Shown here piece by piece: positions 6,759 to 15,390 of a stretch of 16,192 bases of DNA. Under the pieces are notes generated by a model. That model saw only the letters and a list, made by a program, of their open reading frames with translations. It was not told the origin of the DNA and searched no databases. The position numbers and the translations under genes are program-made. How positions within the stretch are numbered: the first letter of the stretch is position 1; the number at the start of each line of letters is the position of its first letter. This DNA comes from Psychromonas sp. (GTDB taxonomy: Bacteria; Pseudomonadota; Gammaproteobacteria; Enterobacterales; Psychromonadaceae). The stretch spans positions 1 to 16,192 of the forward strand of contig JAGLDN010000254.1 in the NCBI GenBank assembly GCA_023145575.1, in the 5' to 3' direction.

Positions 6759-8429
6759 TTATTTTGCTTGATATGCGTCTTCATGTACCCCCGCAGCACG
6801 CCCTGATGGATCAGCATTTGTTATGAAGCTTTCATCCCACGCCAATGCTTCAACCGTTGAACAAGCAACAGATTTCCCGTGAGGCACACATTGTGCTGCA
6901 CTATCAAGTGAAAAGTTCTCTGCAAATATAGAACGATAGAAATATGCTTCTTTTGTATCGGGGGTATTAATAGGGAATTTAAACGCGGAGCTTGCTAGTT
7001 GCTGATCAGTTACCTGCATTTCCATATAATCTTTTAATGAATCGATCCAAGAATAGCCGACACCGTCAGAAAATTGCTCTTTTTGGCGCCATAATACGTC
7101 ATTAATTAATTTACCTTCAAAAGCTTCGCGAAGAATATTTTTCTCAATTCGTCCATCCTTTATCATTTTAAGAGATGGATTAATGCGCATTGCAACATCC
7201 ATAAACTCTTTATCTAAGAAAGGAACACGCGCCTCAATACCCCATGCTGCCATTGATTTATTCGCTCTCAAGCAATCAAACATATGTAGTTTGTTTAACT
7301 TTCTGTTTAGCTCTTCATGCAAAGCTTGCTCATTTGGCGCTTTATGAAAATATAAATAACCAGCAAATATTTCATCAGCACCTTCACCCGAAAGTACCAT
7401 TTTAATTCCCATTGCTTTTATTTTGCGTGCCATTAAATACATAGGTGTTGAAGCACGGATTGTTGTAACATCATACGTTTCAAGGTGGTAAATAACTTCA
7501 CGCAACGCATCGATACCATTTTGAACAGTAAAGATGATAGGGTGATGTATAGTGCCTATATCATCTGCTACTTTTTGAGCTGCAATAAGATCAGGAGAGC
7601 CATCAAGACCAACTGAAAATGAATGCAGCTGTGGCCACCAAGCTTTAGAATGGTTATCATCTTCAATACGTAGCTCACTGAATTTCTTGGTGATAGCAGA
7701 AATGACCGAAGAATCTAGGCCGCCAGAGAGCAATACACCGAAAGGAACATCACACATTAACTGACGTTTCACCGCAGCCTCTAGTGCATCAGCGATTTCA
7801 GCTGCACTTCCACCGTTATCTTTGACGCCGTCAAAAGTCATCCAATCACGCGTATAGTATTTAGTAAGCTCGCCAACGTCACTGTCTAGAAAGTGACCTG
7901 GTGGAAATTCTTCTACTTTTAAACAAATAGGCATGAGGGCTTTCATTTCAGAAGCCACATAAAAGTTACCATGCTCATCCCATCCCATATATAGTGGAAC
8001 AATACCGATATGATCACGGCCAATAAGGTATTTGTTTTTTTCTTCATCATATAAACAAAATGCAAAAATGCCATTAAGATCATCTAAAAATGCATTGCCT
8101 TTTTCTTCATACAACCCCAGAATAATTTCACAATCTGATTGCGTTTTAAATTGATAACCACAAATAAGTTTGTTTTCAAGATCTTTGTGATTATATATCT
8201 CACCATTTACGGCTAAAATATGTGTGTTATTTTGATTATATAAAGGTTGCGCTCCAGTATTAATATCAACAATTGCCAGTCGCTCATGGACGAGAATTGC
8301 ATTATCACAAGCATAAACACCAGACCAATCAGGGCCTCGATGACGAAGTAGCTTAGACATTTTAATGGCTTGCTGGCGTAGCACTACAACATCGCTCTTA
8401 ATGTCTAACACAGCAAAAATTGAACACAT
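6759..8429 (-). CDS. asnB: Asparagine synthetase B (glutamine-hydrolysing)
   Basis: A 556-residue enzyme (E. coli 554) that makes asparagine from aspartate, ATP and glutamine. The start chosen is the ATG at 8429, because AsnB needs Cys as its second residue: MCSIFAVLD gives the N-terminal nucleophile after methionine removal, and AAAGGGAATAAT sits correctly before it. An in-frame ATG 45 nt upstream is rejected for this reason. The class II glutaminase domain (2 to about 190) shows R50, N75-G-E77 in NGEIYNH, and D99. The synthetase domain carries the pyrophosphate loop SGGLDSS at 235-241 and GEGADEIFAGY further on. The gene is intact. The antiporter gene lies 205 bp upstream on the same strand, so cotranscription is possible but not required. 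Confidence 0.97.
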   Translation of the reverse strand: MCSIFAVLDIKSDVVVLRQQAIKMSKLLRHRGPDWSGVYACDNAILVHERLAIVDINTGAQPLYNQNNTHILAVNGEIYNHKDLENKLICGYQFKTQSDCEIILGLYEEKGNAFLDDLNGIFAFCLYDEEKNKYLIGRDHIGIVPLYMGWDEHGNFYVASEMKALMPICLKVEEFPPGHFLDSDVGELTKYYTRDWMTFDGVKDNGGSAAEIADALEAAVKRQLMCDVPFGVLLSGGLDSSVISAITKKFSELRIEDDNHSKAWWPQLHSFSVGLDGSPDLIAAQKVADDIGTIHHPIIFTVQNGIDALREVIYHLETYDVTTIRASTPMYLMARKIKAMGIKMVLSGEGADEIFAGYLYFHKAPNEQALHEELNRKLNKLHMFDCLRANKSMAAWGIEARVPFLDKEFMDVAMRINPSLKMIKDGRIEKNILREAFEGKLINDVLWRQKEQFSDGVGYSWIDSLKDYMEMQVTDQQLASSAFKFPINTPDTKEAYFYRSIFAENFSLDSAAQCVPHGKSVACSTVEALAWDESFITNADPSGRAAGVHEDAYQAK

Positions 8430-8539
8430 ATTATTCCCTTTATTTAAAAAATCATTTAAATGATCTGGCGACATATCATTTGATCACTAACCACAGGTTG
8501 GGATTAAGAGAGACTTATTGATAATTAATAGATATAACC

Positions 8540-8564
8540 GATACCGCCATGTGACGTAAAGATG
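8540..8564. repeat. Isolated end of the TATACCC repeat element
   Basis: GATACCGCCATGTGACGTAA followed by AGATG matches the family end apart from the CCG/CCC change at its start. It lies in the 205 bp between the antiporter and asnB. No partner end was found, so it is a solo remnant. Confidence 0.45.
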
Positions 8565-8634
8565 AAAAGTCATTAAGACAAATTGCCAAGAAGAATCATG
8601 TTCATTTCATCAACTTGCTAAGGAAGACAACTTG

Positions 8635-10293
8635 TTATAGATCATCTTCAAAAGGTTTTTCAATGTCAAGAAGTTGCAACTCATCCCATACATGCCGCGC
8701 AAAGCCAGATCCTGCTTCTTCATACACATTATAAACGAGATGCACACCAAGAGAAGTTAGATCTTTTTCATCCGATTTATAACGTGCGATTGCAGCTACT
8801 TTGAAGTTACAAATGGACTGTTTTAATGGCAAATTATTACAATTTTCACCACTATGTTTTAACGATTTCAATTGCACTGCGGCAAATCGATTACCATTGT
8901 GATTAGGCATTGCTAATAAAATAAACTTCACCTTTGCGGTCAGTTGTAATTTATTCCAAAAATCAGAATCAAGTGCATCACCTATAATAACACGTCGTTT
9001 TTTTTCTTTGTGTATTAATGCGGTATCAGGATCGTAATCAACACCCACCACTTTATCGCCATAGGTTAATTTTAATGAATCATAAGCACTTGAGCCAAGA
9101 CAGCCCATGCCAAGTACTAATATTTGTGCATCACCAATCCTTAGTGGCCGATCCTCAATATGTAAGTGTTTACTTTGAAAAAGCTTAAGTACAAAACGAT
9201 AACGATTATATATATTATCTGCATATTTATTTAAAAAAGACGCAATAATAAAACTCAGAGATACCGCTAATGCTGTAATGGTTAACCAACTCTGCGAAAG
9301 CCAACCTTGTGATGCGCCAAGTGAGGCAACTATCAAACCGAATTCACTGTAGTTTGCCAATGAAAAAGCTGCAAATAATGATGTCCGCGAACGCAATTTA
9401 AACGTGTTAAGGGTAATGAAATATAGCACTACTTTTCCAAATAAAGCAACTGAAAGCAAGCAAGCTATGAGAAAATGGCTAACTGTTGGTCTGTCTGCCA
9501 GACCAATGCTTAGGAAAAAACAGATTAAAAATAATTCTTTCATATTAAATAATGCGGTGGCCATTTTTTTTGCACTTGGGTGACCTGCAACGAGCATTCC
9601 CGCAATTAATGCGCCTAAATCAGCTTTTATTCCTACCGATCGAAACAAGCCCGCACCAACAACTAACGCCAAAAAAAAACCATATAAAACAAGTAACTCA
9701 CCGTTGCCAACACGATCAAGCAACTTATATAATAGGGGCCTAATTAATGGAAGTCCTAAAAGAGCAAATGCATATACTGATGGAATTTTTCTAGCTGCAA
9801 TCGTTAAAAATAATACAGCAAAGATATCTTGCATAATCAAAATGCCAATAGCAATTCGACCATACAATGCGTTGGTTTCACTTTTTTCTTCAAGCACTTT
9901 TACCGCAAACACCGTACTTGAAAAACTCAAAGAAAATGAAACCAATAATAAATTGTGGTTGTTTAACTCCTGAAAATATTGCAAGCCAAATAATTTTAAA
10001 AGGGAAAGTATAACACTAAAAAATAAGAGGCTTCCTATCATATGCAAGCTTGCCCCTCCCCATACTTCGCGCTTAAATAACGTGCGAATATTAAATTTCA
10101 ATCCTATTGAGAAGAGTAGTAATGTGACACCTAAAGAAGCTGCAATGTGTAATGGCTTTGATGTATGAAACCCCACTGAATTGAGCGCAAACCCTGCGAA
10201 CAAAAACCCTACCATAGGCGGCAGACCAATAAAATTGGCTATCATCCCTAAGGAAAATGCAGTACCGATAAAGAAAAATATGGTGATGTCCAT
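8635..10293 (-). CDS. CPA2-family cation/proton antiporter with RCK domain
   Basis: A 552-residue inner-membrane protein of the KefB/YbaL type. Residues 1 to about 358 form a run of roughly 12 hydrophobic segments with the CPA2 landmarks: a G-x-x-x-G-F region near 30-41, S-S-T at 125-127, and the Q155-D156 pair in IGILIMQDIFAV, whose aspartate carries the proton. After a basic linker, residues 388 to about 510 form a TrkA-N/RCK Rossmann domain with G395-x-G397-x-x-G400 (GMGCLG) and an acidic residue ending the second strand (VVGVDYD). This domain should bind NAD(H) or another nucleotide and gate transport. Whether K+ or Na+ is moved, and whether glutathione controls it as in KefB/KefC, is not visible; no ancillary KefF/KefG gene is adjacent. 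The ATG at 10293 is the family-consistent start. Confidence 0.88.
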   Translation of the reverse strand: MDITIFFFIGTAFSLGMIANFIGLPPMVGFLFAGFALNSVGFHTSKPLHIAASLGVTLLLFSIGLKFNIRTLFKREVWGGASLHMIGSLLFFSVILSLLKLFGLQYFQELNNHNLLLVSFSLSFSSTVFAVKVLEEKSETNALYGRIAIGILIMQDIFAVLFLTIAARKIPSVYAFALLGLPLIRPLLYKLLDRVGNGELLVLYGFFLALVVGAGLFRSVGIKADLGALIAGMLVAGHPSAKKMATALFNMKELFLICFFLSIGLADRPTVSHFLIACLLSVALFGKVVLYFITLNTFKLRSRTSLFAAFSLANYSEFGLIVASLGASQGWLSQSWLTITALAVSLSFIIASFLNKYADNIYNRYRFVLKLFQSKHLHIEDRPLRIGDAQILVLGMGCLGSSAYDSLKLTYGDKVVGVDYDPDTALIHKEKKRRVIIGDALDSDFWNKLQLTAKVKFILLAMPNHNGNRFAAVQLKSLKHSGENCNNLPLKQSICNFKVAAIARYKSDEKDLTSLGVHLVYNVYEEAGSGFARHVWDELQLLDIEKPFEDDL

Positions 10294-10515
10294 TAAGATT
10301 AAAAATCCCTTGATTTATACACACAGAAAAAATTAAAAATTTGCAAGATCTAAAATAGCATTTTCAAAACTTTTTTGCAATTAATACCAATTACATTACG
10401 TCTATGATCTAGGGTCGCGTATCCTCTTGCGTTTGACTTTTAAGTGTGCTCGTAATCAAATTATTTTACAAACTTATCACGTATAAAATCTCTAAATATG
10501 ACATTTTTTAAAGAA

Positions 10516-10718
10516 ATGAAAAAAGTGGAGTTAACCGTTCAGATGAACATAAACACTCTCATCCTAACTGATATTGTTTTTTTAACCATGGCAGCAGTTT
10601 TATGTGGCGAAAAAGGCTGTAAAAGCGTTCAAATACTTGTTCAATCAAAGATATATTGGTAAGGAGACAATCGAGAATTTCCAAGTGAAATTCCAACAAG
10701 ACAGTCAATAAGTCGTAT
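10516..10718 (+). pseudogene. 5' remnant of an ISAs1-family transposase
   Basis: From the ATG at 10516 the frame reads to LTDIVFLTMAAVLCGEKG, then KSVQILVQSKIYW, a stop (TAA, 10660-10662), and on in frame as REFPSEIPTRQSISRI. This follows the N-terminal region of ISAs1/H-repeat transposases (DILxLTxxAVxxGAEGW...IEDFG...W...F.NGIP.HDTIARV) across the stop. The coding copy breaks off exactly where repeat copy C begins at 10719. ISAs1 transposases are about 370-380 residues, so only about 67 codons remain here. The family assignment is from recognition of this motif, not a search. Confidence 0.7.
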
Positions 10719-10967
10719 TATACCCATGTGACGTAAAAATGCTTTGTCAGGCTCAAGCTCGATGATCAGACCAAGGCACAATATTAGGTAATTGTTGCTC
10801 ACTTTTCGATTGTTGTAACGCAGTCCTAGTTTTCGATCTTGTGCCCCGCAGGGCAAGGCAACGAGTAACAACCTGCGTTGTTATAAAATCTCTATGTAGA
10901 ATAACTATACCCATCACCTTGGTACTATTTCCCTTGCTGAATTTGCACTTTTACGTTACATGGTATA
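10719..10967 (+). mobile_element. TATACCC repeat element, copy C (full length)
   Basis: 249 bp from TATACCCATGTGACGTAAAA to the inverted end CTTTTACGTTACATGGTATA. It is the least decayed copy with copy B. Interior blocks include GCTCAAGCTCGATGATCAG, CACTTTTCGATTGTTGTAAC, AGGGCAAGGCAACGAGTAAC and ATAAAATCTCTATGTAGAA. It sits between two pieces of a broken ISAs1 transposase gene. The minus-strand open frame that spans it continues into the flanking IS remnant and is not a gene. Confidence 0.9.
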
Positions 10968-11108
10968 AATATTACATTTAGAGAGGATCAATGCGAAATT
11001 TATGTACATTCTAGAAGATCTTTATTAAATCTGGTTAAAGAACATCCATTTCAAGACGGTGTCCGGAAAAATTCAAAAAACCAATTGGGATCAAAAATTC
11101 AGATCTAA
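10968..11108 (+). pseudogene. 3' remnant of an ISAs1-family transposase
   Basis: Directly after copy C a frame reads NITFREDQCEIY, then RRSLLNLVKEHPFQDGVRKN, ending at TAA 11106-11108. It resembles the C-terminal part of ISAs1/H-repeat transposases (L-D-V-x-x-N-E-D-x-C-x-I-R ... R-H-I-A-I-N-I-L ... G-L-R-R-K). The frame differs from that of the 5' piece. Most of the catalytic middle (roughly 250 residues) is absent, so a deletion accompanied or followed insertion of copy C. Confidence 0.6.
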
Positions 11109-11416
11109 CATATTGTGTTGTTAGCATTTAATCAATGCATGATTCTGCCTTGGTATGCGAACTAAATTATAAGCAGCAAACAGCTTAATTAAAGGTGTAA
11201 GTTATTATAACTGCGCGGTGTCTGTTCGAAACTTACAACGCATAAATAAGTTATTTTAAGCAGTAAAATAGTAAATCTGTTTATTGTAATTTGTATAAAA
11301 CATTTTAAATTCAATGCCAAATGACATCGCTAATATCAAAAGTAAAATAGTAAAATAGTAAAATCAGTAGATGACATGCTTTCTACTCGACAACAGATTA
11401 AAATATACACATGCTA
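11109..11416. other. Gap downstream of yfaE without a gene
   Basis: 308 bp of AT-rich sequence. The first 60 bp may be the tail of the ISAs1 element (the reading frame continues after its stop to TAA at 11163-11165). A short direct repeat of AGTAAAAT occurs at 11341-11364. No convincing terminator for the nrdA-nrdB-yfaE transcript was seen. Confidence 0.4.
11341..11364. repeat. Three tandem copies of AGTAAAAT
   Basis: Three perfect 8-bp units lie end to end. A related AGTAAAATAGTAAAT occurs at about 11262, 80 bp away. Too short to be more than a small slippage-prone tract. Confidence 0.8.
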
Positions 11417-11662
11417 CTATAAAAGAGTAAGATCATTCTCAATTGTGCTACAACAGATCAGGATCTCATCATTTTTAAGGTACACAAGTGGCTTGATGAT
11501 ATAATTTACCTTACCCAAAGTAACCCTTCTACGACAAGCACCGCAATACCCTTGTCGACATTGATATTCAACAGCTATACCATGCGATTCTAGGTTTTCA
11601 AGAATGGTCATATCTGGATTAAATACAAACTTCTCTCCATTAAAACTAAGTATTTTTGTCAT
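11417..11662 (-). CDS. yfaE: YfaE, 2Fe-2S ferredoxin for NrdB cofactor maintenance
   Basis: An 81-residue plant-type [2Fe-2S] ferredoxin. With the ATG start the cluster cysteines are C35, C40 and C43 in the stretch CRQGYCGAC, and a fourth supplied by the C70-C71 pair in ILICCS. In E. coli YfaE reduces the diferric site of NrdB, helping to rebuild the tyrosyl radical. The ATG at 11662 is preferred; a TTG at 11671 is in frame and would add three residues, but neither has a strong ribosome-binding site. It lies 48 bp after nrdB in the usual gammaproteobacterial order and should be on the same transcript. A repeat-end sequence lies in that short gap. Confidence 0.93.
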   Translation of the reverse strand: MTKILSFNGEKFVFNPDMTILENLESHGIAVEYQCRQGYCGACRRRVTLGKVNYIIKPLVYLKNDEILICCSTIENDLTLL

Positions 11663-11697
11663 GGCACTCAATGATAATTAAACTTCGTGAAACCCTA

Positions 11698-11715
11698 TAT
11701 ACCCATGTAACTAGA
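11698..11715. repeat. Repeat-element end overlapping the nrdB stop
   Basis: TATACCCATGTAACTAGA resembles the family end, particularly that of copy D (TATACCCATGTTACTT). It covers the nrdB TAG stop at 11711-11713. No second end was found within the nrdB-yfaE gap, so it is a solo end or a coincidence. Confidence 0.35.
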
Positions 11716-12856
11716 GTTTAAAATTACCTAAATCCTCTGTATCAATTTTGCTATTTATTTGCCCTACTAAATAAGAGCTAATTTCTACTTCTTGAGGGGC
11801 AACCTGTACGTTGTCACTCGTTAACCAATGGTTTATCCACGGAATTGGATTGGTTTTCACGTCAAATGTTGCTTCATAACCAATCGCCTGCATCCGTTGA
11901 TTTGAGATGAACTCAACATATTGACATAAAATATCTTCGTTTAAACCAATCATAGATCCATTTTTAAAAAGATATTTTGCCCAGTTCTTTTCTTGCTCAG
12001 CAACTCTCAAGAAGAGTTCCTTGCCTTGAGCATGACATTCAACAGCAATTTCAGCCATTTCTGGATCATCCTTACCCTCAGCCCATAAATTTAAAATTTG
12101 TTGGGTTGAATTTAAATGTAATGCTTCATCGCGCGCAATTAATTTTATAATTTTTGCATTACCTTCAAGGAGATCTCGCTCTGCAAAAGCAAATGAACAT
12201 GCAAAAGAAACATAAAAACGGATCGCTTCTAATGCATTAACTGAACAAATACACATATACAATTTTTTCTTCATAATACGCAATGTTAAGTCTTCTTGCT
12301 CTCCTGTAATATTGATATATGGAATTTCTTTTTGATCTAAACCGTGTAACTGGAAATATTGAACGGCATGAATTAAGTCATCATAATAACTGGCAATATC
12401 AGAAGCGCGTTTTTGGATTTCTTGATTAAGCACAATATCTTCAAACACCTCACTAGGATCTGTATAAAGATTTCGCAGGATATGTGTATAACTACGGCTG
12501 TGAATTGTTTCAGAAAATGACCATGTTTCAATCCATGTTTCAAGTTCAGGCAACGAAACTATGGGTAACAACGCCATATTCGGACTACGTCCTTGAATAG
12601 AATCAAGTAAGGTTTGATATTTTAAATTTGAAATGAAAATATGACGTTCATGATCAGGTAAATTTATAAAATCAATGCGATCTCGACTAACATCAATTTC
12701 TTCAGGCCGCCAAAAAAAACTTAATTGCTTCTCAATTAGCTTCTCAAACACCTCGAACTTCTGAACATCAAAACGTGCAACATTGACGGGTTTCCCAAAA
12801 AACATCGGCTCCTTTGTTGCATCATTATTTAACTTTGAAAAAGTAGTGTAAGCCAT
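11711..12856 (-). CDS. nrdB: Ribonucleoside-diphosphate reductase class Ia, beta subunit
   Basis: A 381-residue R2 protein (E. coli 376) that holds the diiron-tyrosyl radical cofactor. Iron ligands D85, E116, H119, E210, E244 and H247 are all present, and the radical tyrosine is Y123 in SRSYTH. W49, the tryptophan on the radical-transfer path, is present in FFWRPEEID. Numbering runs one ahead of E. coli at first and six ahead later, implying a small insertion between about 124 and 209. The C-terminus ends DTEDLGNFKL, the tail that docks into NrdA. AAGGAAAATTA precedes the ATG. It lies 91 bp after nrdA. Confidence 0.98.
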   Translation of the reverse strand: MAYTTFSKLNNDATKEPMFFGKPVNVARFDVQKFEVFEKLIEKQLSFFWRPEEIDVSRDRIDFINLPDHERHIFISNLKYQTLLDSIQGRSPNMALLPIVSLPELETWIETWSFSETIHSRSYTHILRNLYTDPSEVFEDIVLNQEIQKRASDIASYYDDLIHAVQYFQLHGLDQKEIPYINITGEQEDLTLRIMKKKLYMCICSVNALEAIRFYVSFACSFAFAERDLLEGNAKIIKLIARDEALHLNSTQQILNLWAEGKDDPEMAEIAVECHAQGKELFLRVAEQEKNWAKYLFKNGSMIGLNEDILCQYVEFISNQRMQAIGYEATFDVKTNPIPWINHWLTSDNVQVAPQEVEISSYLVGQINSKIDTEDLGNFKL

Positions 12857-12947
12857 TAATTTTCCTTTTTTTTTAATCTTTGTAAATAATATTTTTATAG
12901 TATGCCGTTTAAAATTTAATTTGCAAATTGAAACTTATAATATAACC

Positions 12948-15221
12948 TTAAATTTTACATGCACCGCCAGCACAATCATCTTCTTTAGCAATCACATTAA
13001 TATCATCAGCGCCATCTCGCGTGTTATGATAATACAATGTTTTGAGTCCCAGTTTATAAGCGAGCAATAAGTCTTTGAGCAGACTTGTCATTGGTACTTT
13101 TCCATCTTCAAACTGATTAGGATCGTAATTAGTATTTGCCGATATTGCTTGATCAATAAATTTTTGCATGATGCCAACTAACTCTAAATAACCTTGATTA
13201 TTATGAATGTCCCATAATAATTCATAGTTATCTTTGTATTTCTCGTATTCTGGTACAACTTGTTTTAAAATGCCATCTTTACTCGCTTTAATACTAATAA
13301 AACCACGCGGAGGCTCAATACCATTGGTTGCATTTGAAATTTGTGATGAGGTCTCAGAGGGCATTAGCGCTGATAATGTAGAATTACGCAAACCATATTT
13401 CATAATATCAGCACGTAATACCTTCCAATCAAGGTGATACGCTTCATCGGTGATTTCATCTACTATTTTTTTATAAGTATCAATGGGAAAAATACCTTGT
13501 GCATAACGTGTTTCATTAAATTTAGGACACGCCCCACGCTCTTGCGCTAATTTATTTGAGGCTTTTAACAAATAATATTGAATCGCTTCAAATGTTTTAT
13601 GTGTTAAATTATTTGCACTACCATCAGAATATTTAACGCCGTTTTTGGCAAGATAATAAGCATAGTTAATCACACCGATCCCTAATGTTCGACGTGCCAT
13701 ACTACTATTTTTAGCGGCTTTGATAGGATAATCTTGGTAATCAAGTAGGCTATCAAGCGCACGCACAGACAATTCAGACAGCGCTTCTAGTTCATCAAGC
13801 GAATCAATTTCACCTAAATTAAGTGCTGAGAGTGTACACAGTGCAATTTCACCTTTTTCATCATGAAAGTGGGATAACGGTTTTGTTGGCAGTGCAATTT
13901 CTAAGCACAAATTACTTTGCCGGATAGGTGCTATAGCACAATCAAACGGACTATGTGTATTGCAATGATCTACATTTTGAATATAAATTCGCCCTGTACT
14001 TGCTCGCTCCTGCATTAACAAAGAAAAAAGATCCACCGCAGAAATAGTCGATTTACGAATAGATTCATCTTTTTCGTATTTCGTATAAAGAGCTTCAAAT
14101 TTATCTTGATCTTCAAAAAATGCATCATACAAACCTGGCACATCTGAGGGGCTAAACAAGGTGATATCTTGTTGATCAATTAAGCGCTGATAAAATAAAC
14201 GCACTAACTGTACGCCATAATCTAAATGGCGGACACGGTTAGATTCAATACCACGGTTATTTTTTAGTACCAGCAACGTTTCAACTTCTAAATGCCAGAT
14301 CGGATAAAAAACAGTTGCTGCACCTCCTCGTACCCCACCTTGCGAGCAAGATTTAACTGCCGTTTGAAAGTGTTTATAAAAAGGAATACAACCAGTGTGA
14401 AATGCTTCGCCTCCGCGAATGGGGCTGCCTAATGCACGAATTCGCCCTGCATTAATACCAATGCCCGCTCGTTGAGAAACATATTTAACAATTGAACTGG
14501 ATGCTGCATTTATTGAATCGAGATTATCGTCTGTTTCAATTAAAACACATGAACTAAATTGCCTCGTTGGCGTTCGTACACCCGACATGATAGGTGTCGG
14601 CAAAGATATTTTAAATTGTGATGTTGCATCATAAAAGCGTTTTATATAATCAAGTCGCACTGATTTTTCATACTGCGCAAACAAACAAGCCGCAACCAAG
14701 AGATATAAAAATTGCGGACTTTCATAGATGTCACCCGTCACGCGATTTTTAATTAAATATTTTCCTTCAAGCTGTTTTATGCCTGCGTATGAAAAATTTA
14801 AATCTCTATTATGAGCAATTATCTTATCCATTTCTTCAAATTCTTTTTTTGTATAATCTTCGAGTAAATGACTATCATATTTCCCTTTTGAACACATTTT
14901 GCTAACATGTTCAAAAACACTCGGCGGTGTGAAACGTTGATATGCTTTTTTTCTTAAATGAAAGACCGTTAAGTGGGCGGATAAATATTGATAATCCGGA
15001 GATGCTTCAGAAATTAAGTCAGCTGCTGCTTTAATAATAGTTTCATGAATATGATCAGTTCTTATCCCATCATAAAATTGAATGTGGGAATTTAACTCTA
15101 CTTGAGAAACAGATACATTGTGTAATCCTTCTGCAGCCCACGTAATCACTCGATGTATCTTATCAAGGTCTATATGTTCTCTTTTCCCATTCCGCTTTGT
15201 TACAAAAAGGTTATTATTCAT
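12948..15221 (-). CDS. nrdA: Ribonucleoside-diphosphate reductase class Ia, alpha subunit
   Basis: A 757-residue R1 protein (E. coli 761) that reduces ribonucleoside diphosphates in the aerobic cytoplasm. An ATP-cone at about 5-95 gives dATP/ATP activity control. Catalytic residues fall at the E. coli positions: C225, N437, C439, E441 and C462, with Y730 and Y731 in LKTLYYHNTR for radical transfer. The C-terminal pair C750 and C755 in CAGGACKI accepts electrons from thioredoxin or glutaredoxin. The ATG at 15221 has AGGG 9 nt upstream. The promoter region has NrdR and DnaA boxes. The gene is intact and heads nrdA-nrdB-yfaE. Confidence 0.98.
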   Translation of the reverse strand: MNNNLFVTKRNGKREHIDLDKIHRVITWAAEGLHNVSVSQVELNSHIQFYDGIRTDHIHETIIKAAADLISEASPDYQYLSAHLTVFHLRKKAYQRFTPPSVFEHVSKMCSKGKYDSHLLEDYTKKEFEEMDKIIAHNRDLNFSYAGIKQLEGKYLIKNRVTGDIYESPQFLYLLVAACLFAQYEKSVRLDYIKRFYDATSQFKISLPTPIMSGVRTPTRQFSSCVLIETDDNLDSINAASSSIVKYVSQRAGIGINAGRIRALGSPIRGGEAFHTGCIPFYKHFQTAVKSCSQGGVRGGAATVFYPIWHLEVETLLVLKNNRGIESNRVRHLDYGVQLVRLFYQRLIDQQDITLFSPSDVPGLYDAFFEDQDKFEALYTKYEKDESIRKSTISAVDLFSLLMQERASTGRIYIQNVDHCNTHSPFDCAIAPIRQSNLCLEIALPTKPLSHFHDEKGEIALCTLSALNLGEIDSLDELEALSELSVRALDSLLDYQDYPIKAAKNSSMARRTLGIGVINYAYYLAKNGVKYSDGSANNLTHKTFEAIQYYLLKASNKLAQERGACPKFNETRYAQGIFPIDTYKKIVDEITDEAYHLDWKVLRADIMKYGLRNSTLSALMPSETSSQISNATNGIEPPRGFISIKASKDGILKQVVPEYEKYKDNYELLWDIHNNQGYLELVGIMQKFIDQAISANTNYDPNQFEDGKVPMTSLLKDLLLAYKLGLKTLYYHNTRDGADDINVIAKEDDCAGGACKI

Positions 15222-15285
15222 GCTAACACCCTGAATTATTAAAGTTTATTATTTACTACGTCTCTAATCAAAGAAATACAGAGAA

Positions 15286-15301
15286 ACACTATATGTAGTA
15301 C
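15286..15301 (-). promoter_or_regulatory. NrdR box, promoter-distal
   Basis: ACACTATATGTAGTAC is a near-palindrome close to the NrdR consensus (ACACwATATnTwGTGT). It lies 32 bp, three helical turns, from the second box, the spacing NrdR needs to bind cooperatively. It is just downstream of the predicted nrdA transcription start. Confidence 0.75.
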
Positions 15302-15317
15302 TTTGCTATTAGATTTA

Positions 15318-15333
15318 GCACAATATAAAGTAT
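15318..15333 (-). promoter_or_regulatory. NrdR box overlapping the nrdA -10
   Basis: GCACAATATAAAGTAT has a strong left half (CACAATAT) and a weaker right half. It covers the predicted -10, so binding of the repressor in its dATP form would block RNA polymerase directly. Confidence 0.7.
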
Positions 15334-15350
15334 TAAATACTTTTTCTCAA
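15322..15350 (-). promoter_or_regulatory. Sigma-70 promoter of nrdA-nrdB-yfaE
   Basis: On the minus strand TTGAGA (15350-15345, 5 of 6) and TATATT (15327-15322, 5 of 6) are exactly 17 bp apart. The start is expected near 15315, giving a leader of about 94 nt before the nrdA ATG. It is the best promoter match in the window. Confidence 0.65.
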
Positions 15351-15370
15351 GTAAGAGTTTGTTGTTATGA

Positions 15371-15390
15371 TGTGAATAATTTGTGGATAA
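15371..15390 (-). promoter_or_regulatory. Two DnaA boxes upstream of the nrdA promoter
   Basis: On the minus strand a perfect TTATCCACA (15390-15382) and a one-mismatch TTATTCACA (15379-15371) lie in the same orientation, 11 bp apart (one helical turn), about 20 bp upstream of the -35. E. coli nrdAB also carries paired DnaA boxes that link its expression to the replication cycle, so conserved control is likely. Confidence 0.7.

Noticed and set aside
8430..8474. Longer asnB start at 8474
   Set aside because: It would bury the catalytic N-terminal cysteine; the ATG at 8429 has a good ribosome-binding site and gives MCSIF.
9552..9973. Two plus-strand reading frames opposite the antiporter gene
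   Set aside because: Antisense shadows of an intact conserved gene; composition is not protein-like.
10641..10871. 76-residue minus-strand reading frame
   Set aside because: It crosses the junction of the ISAs1 remnant and repeat copy C, so it is a chance product of the insertion.
13234..13437. 67-residue plus-strand reading frame opposite nrdA
   Set aside because: Antisense shadow of a highly conserved stretch of nrdA.
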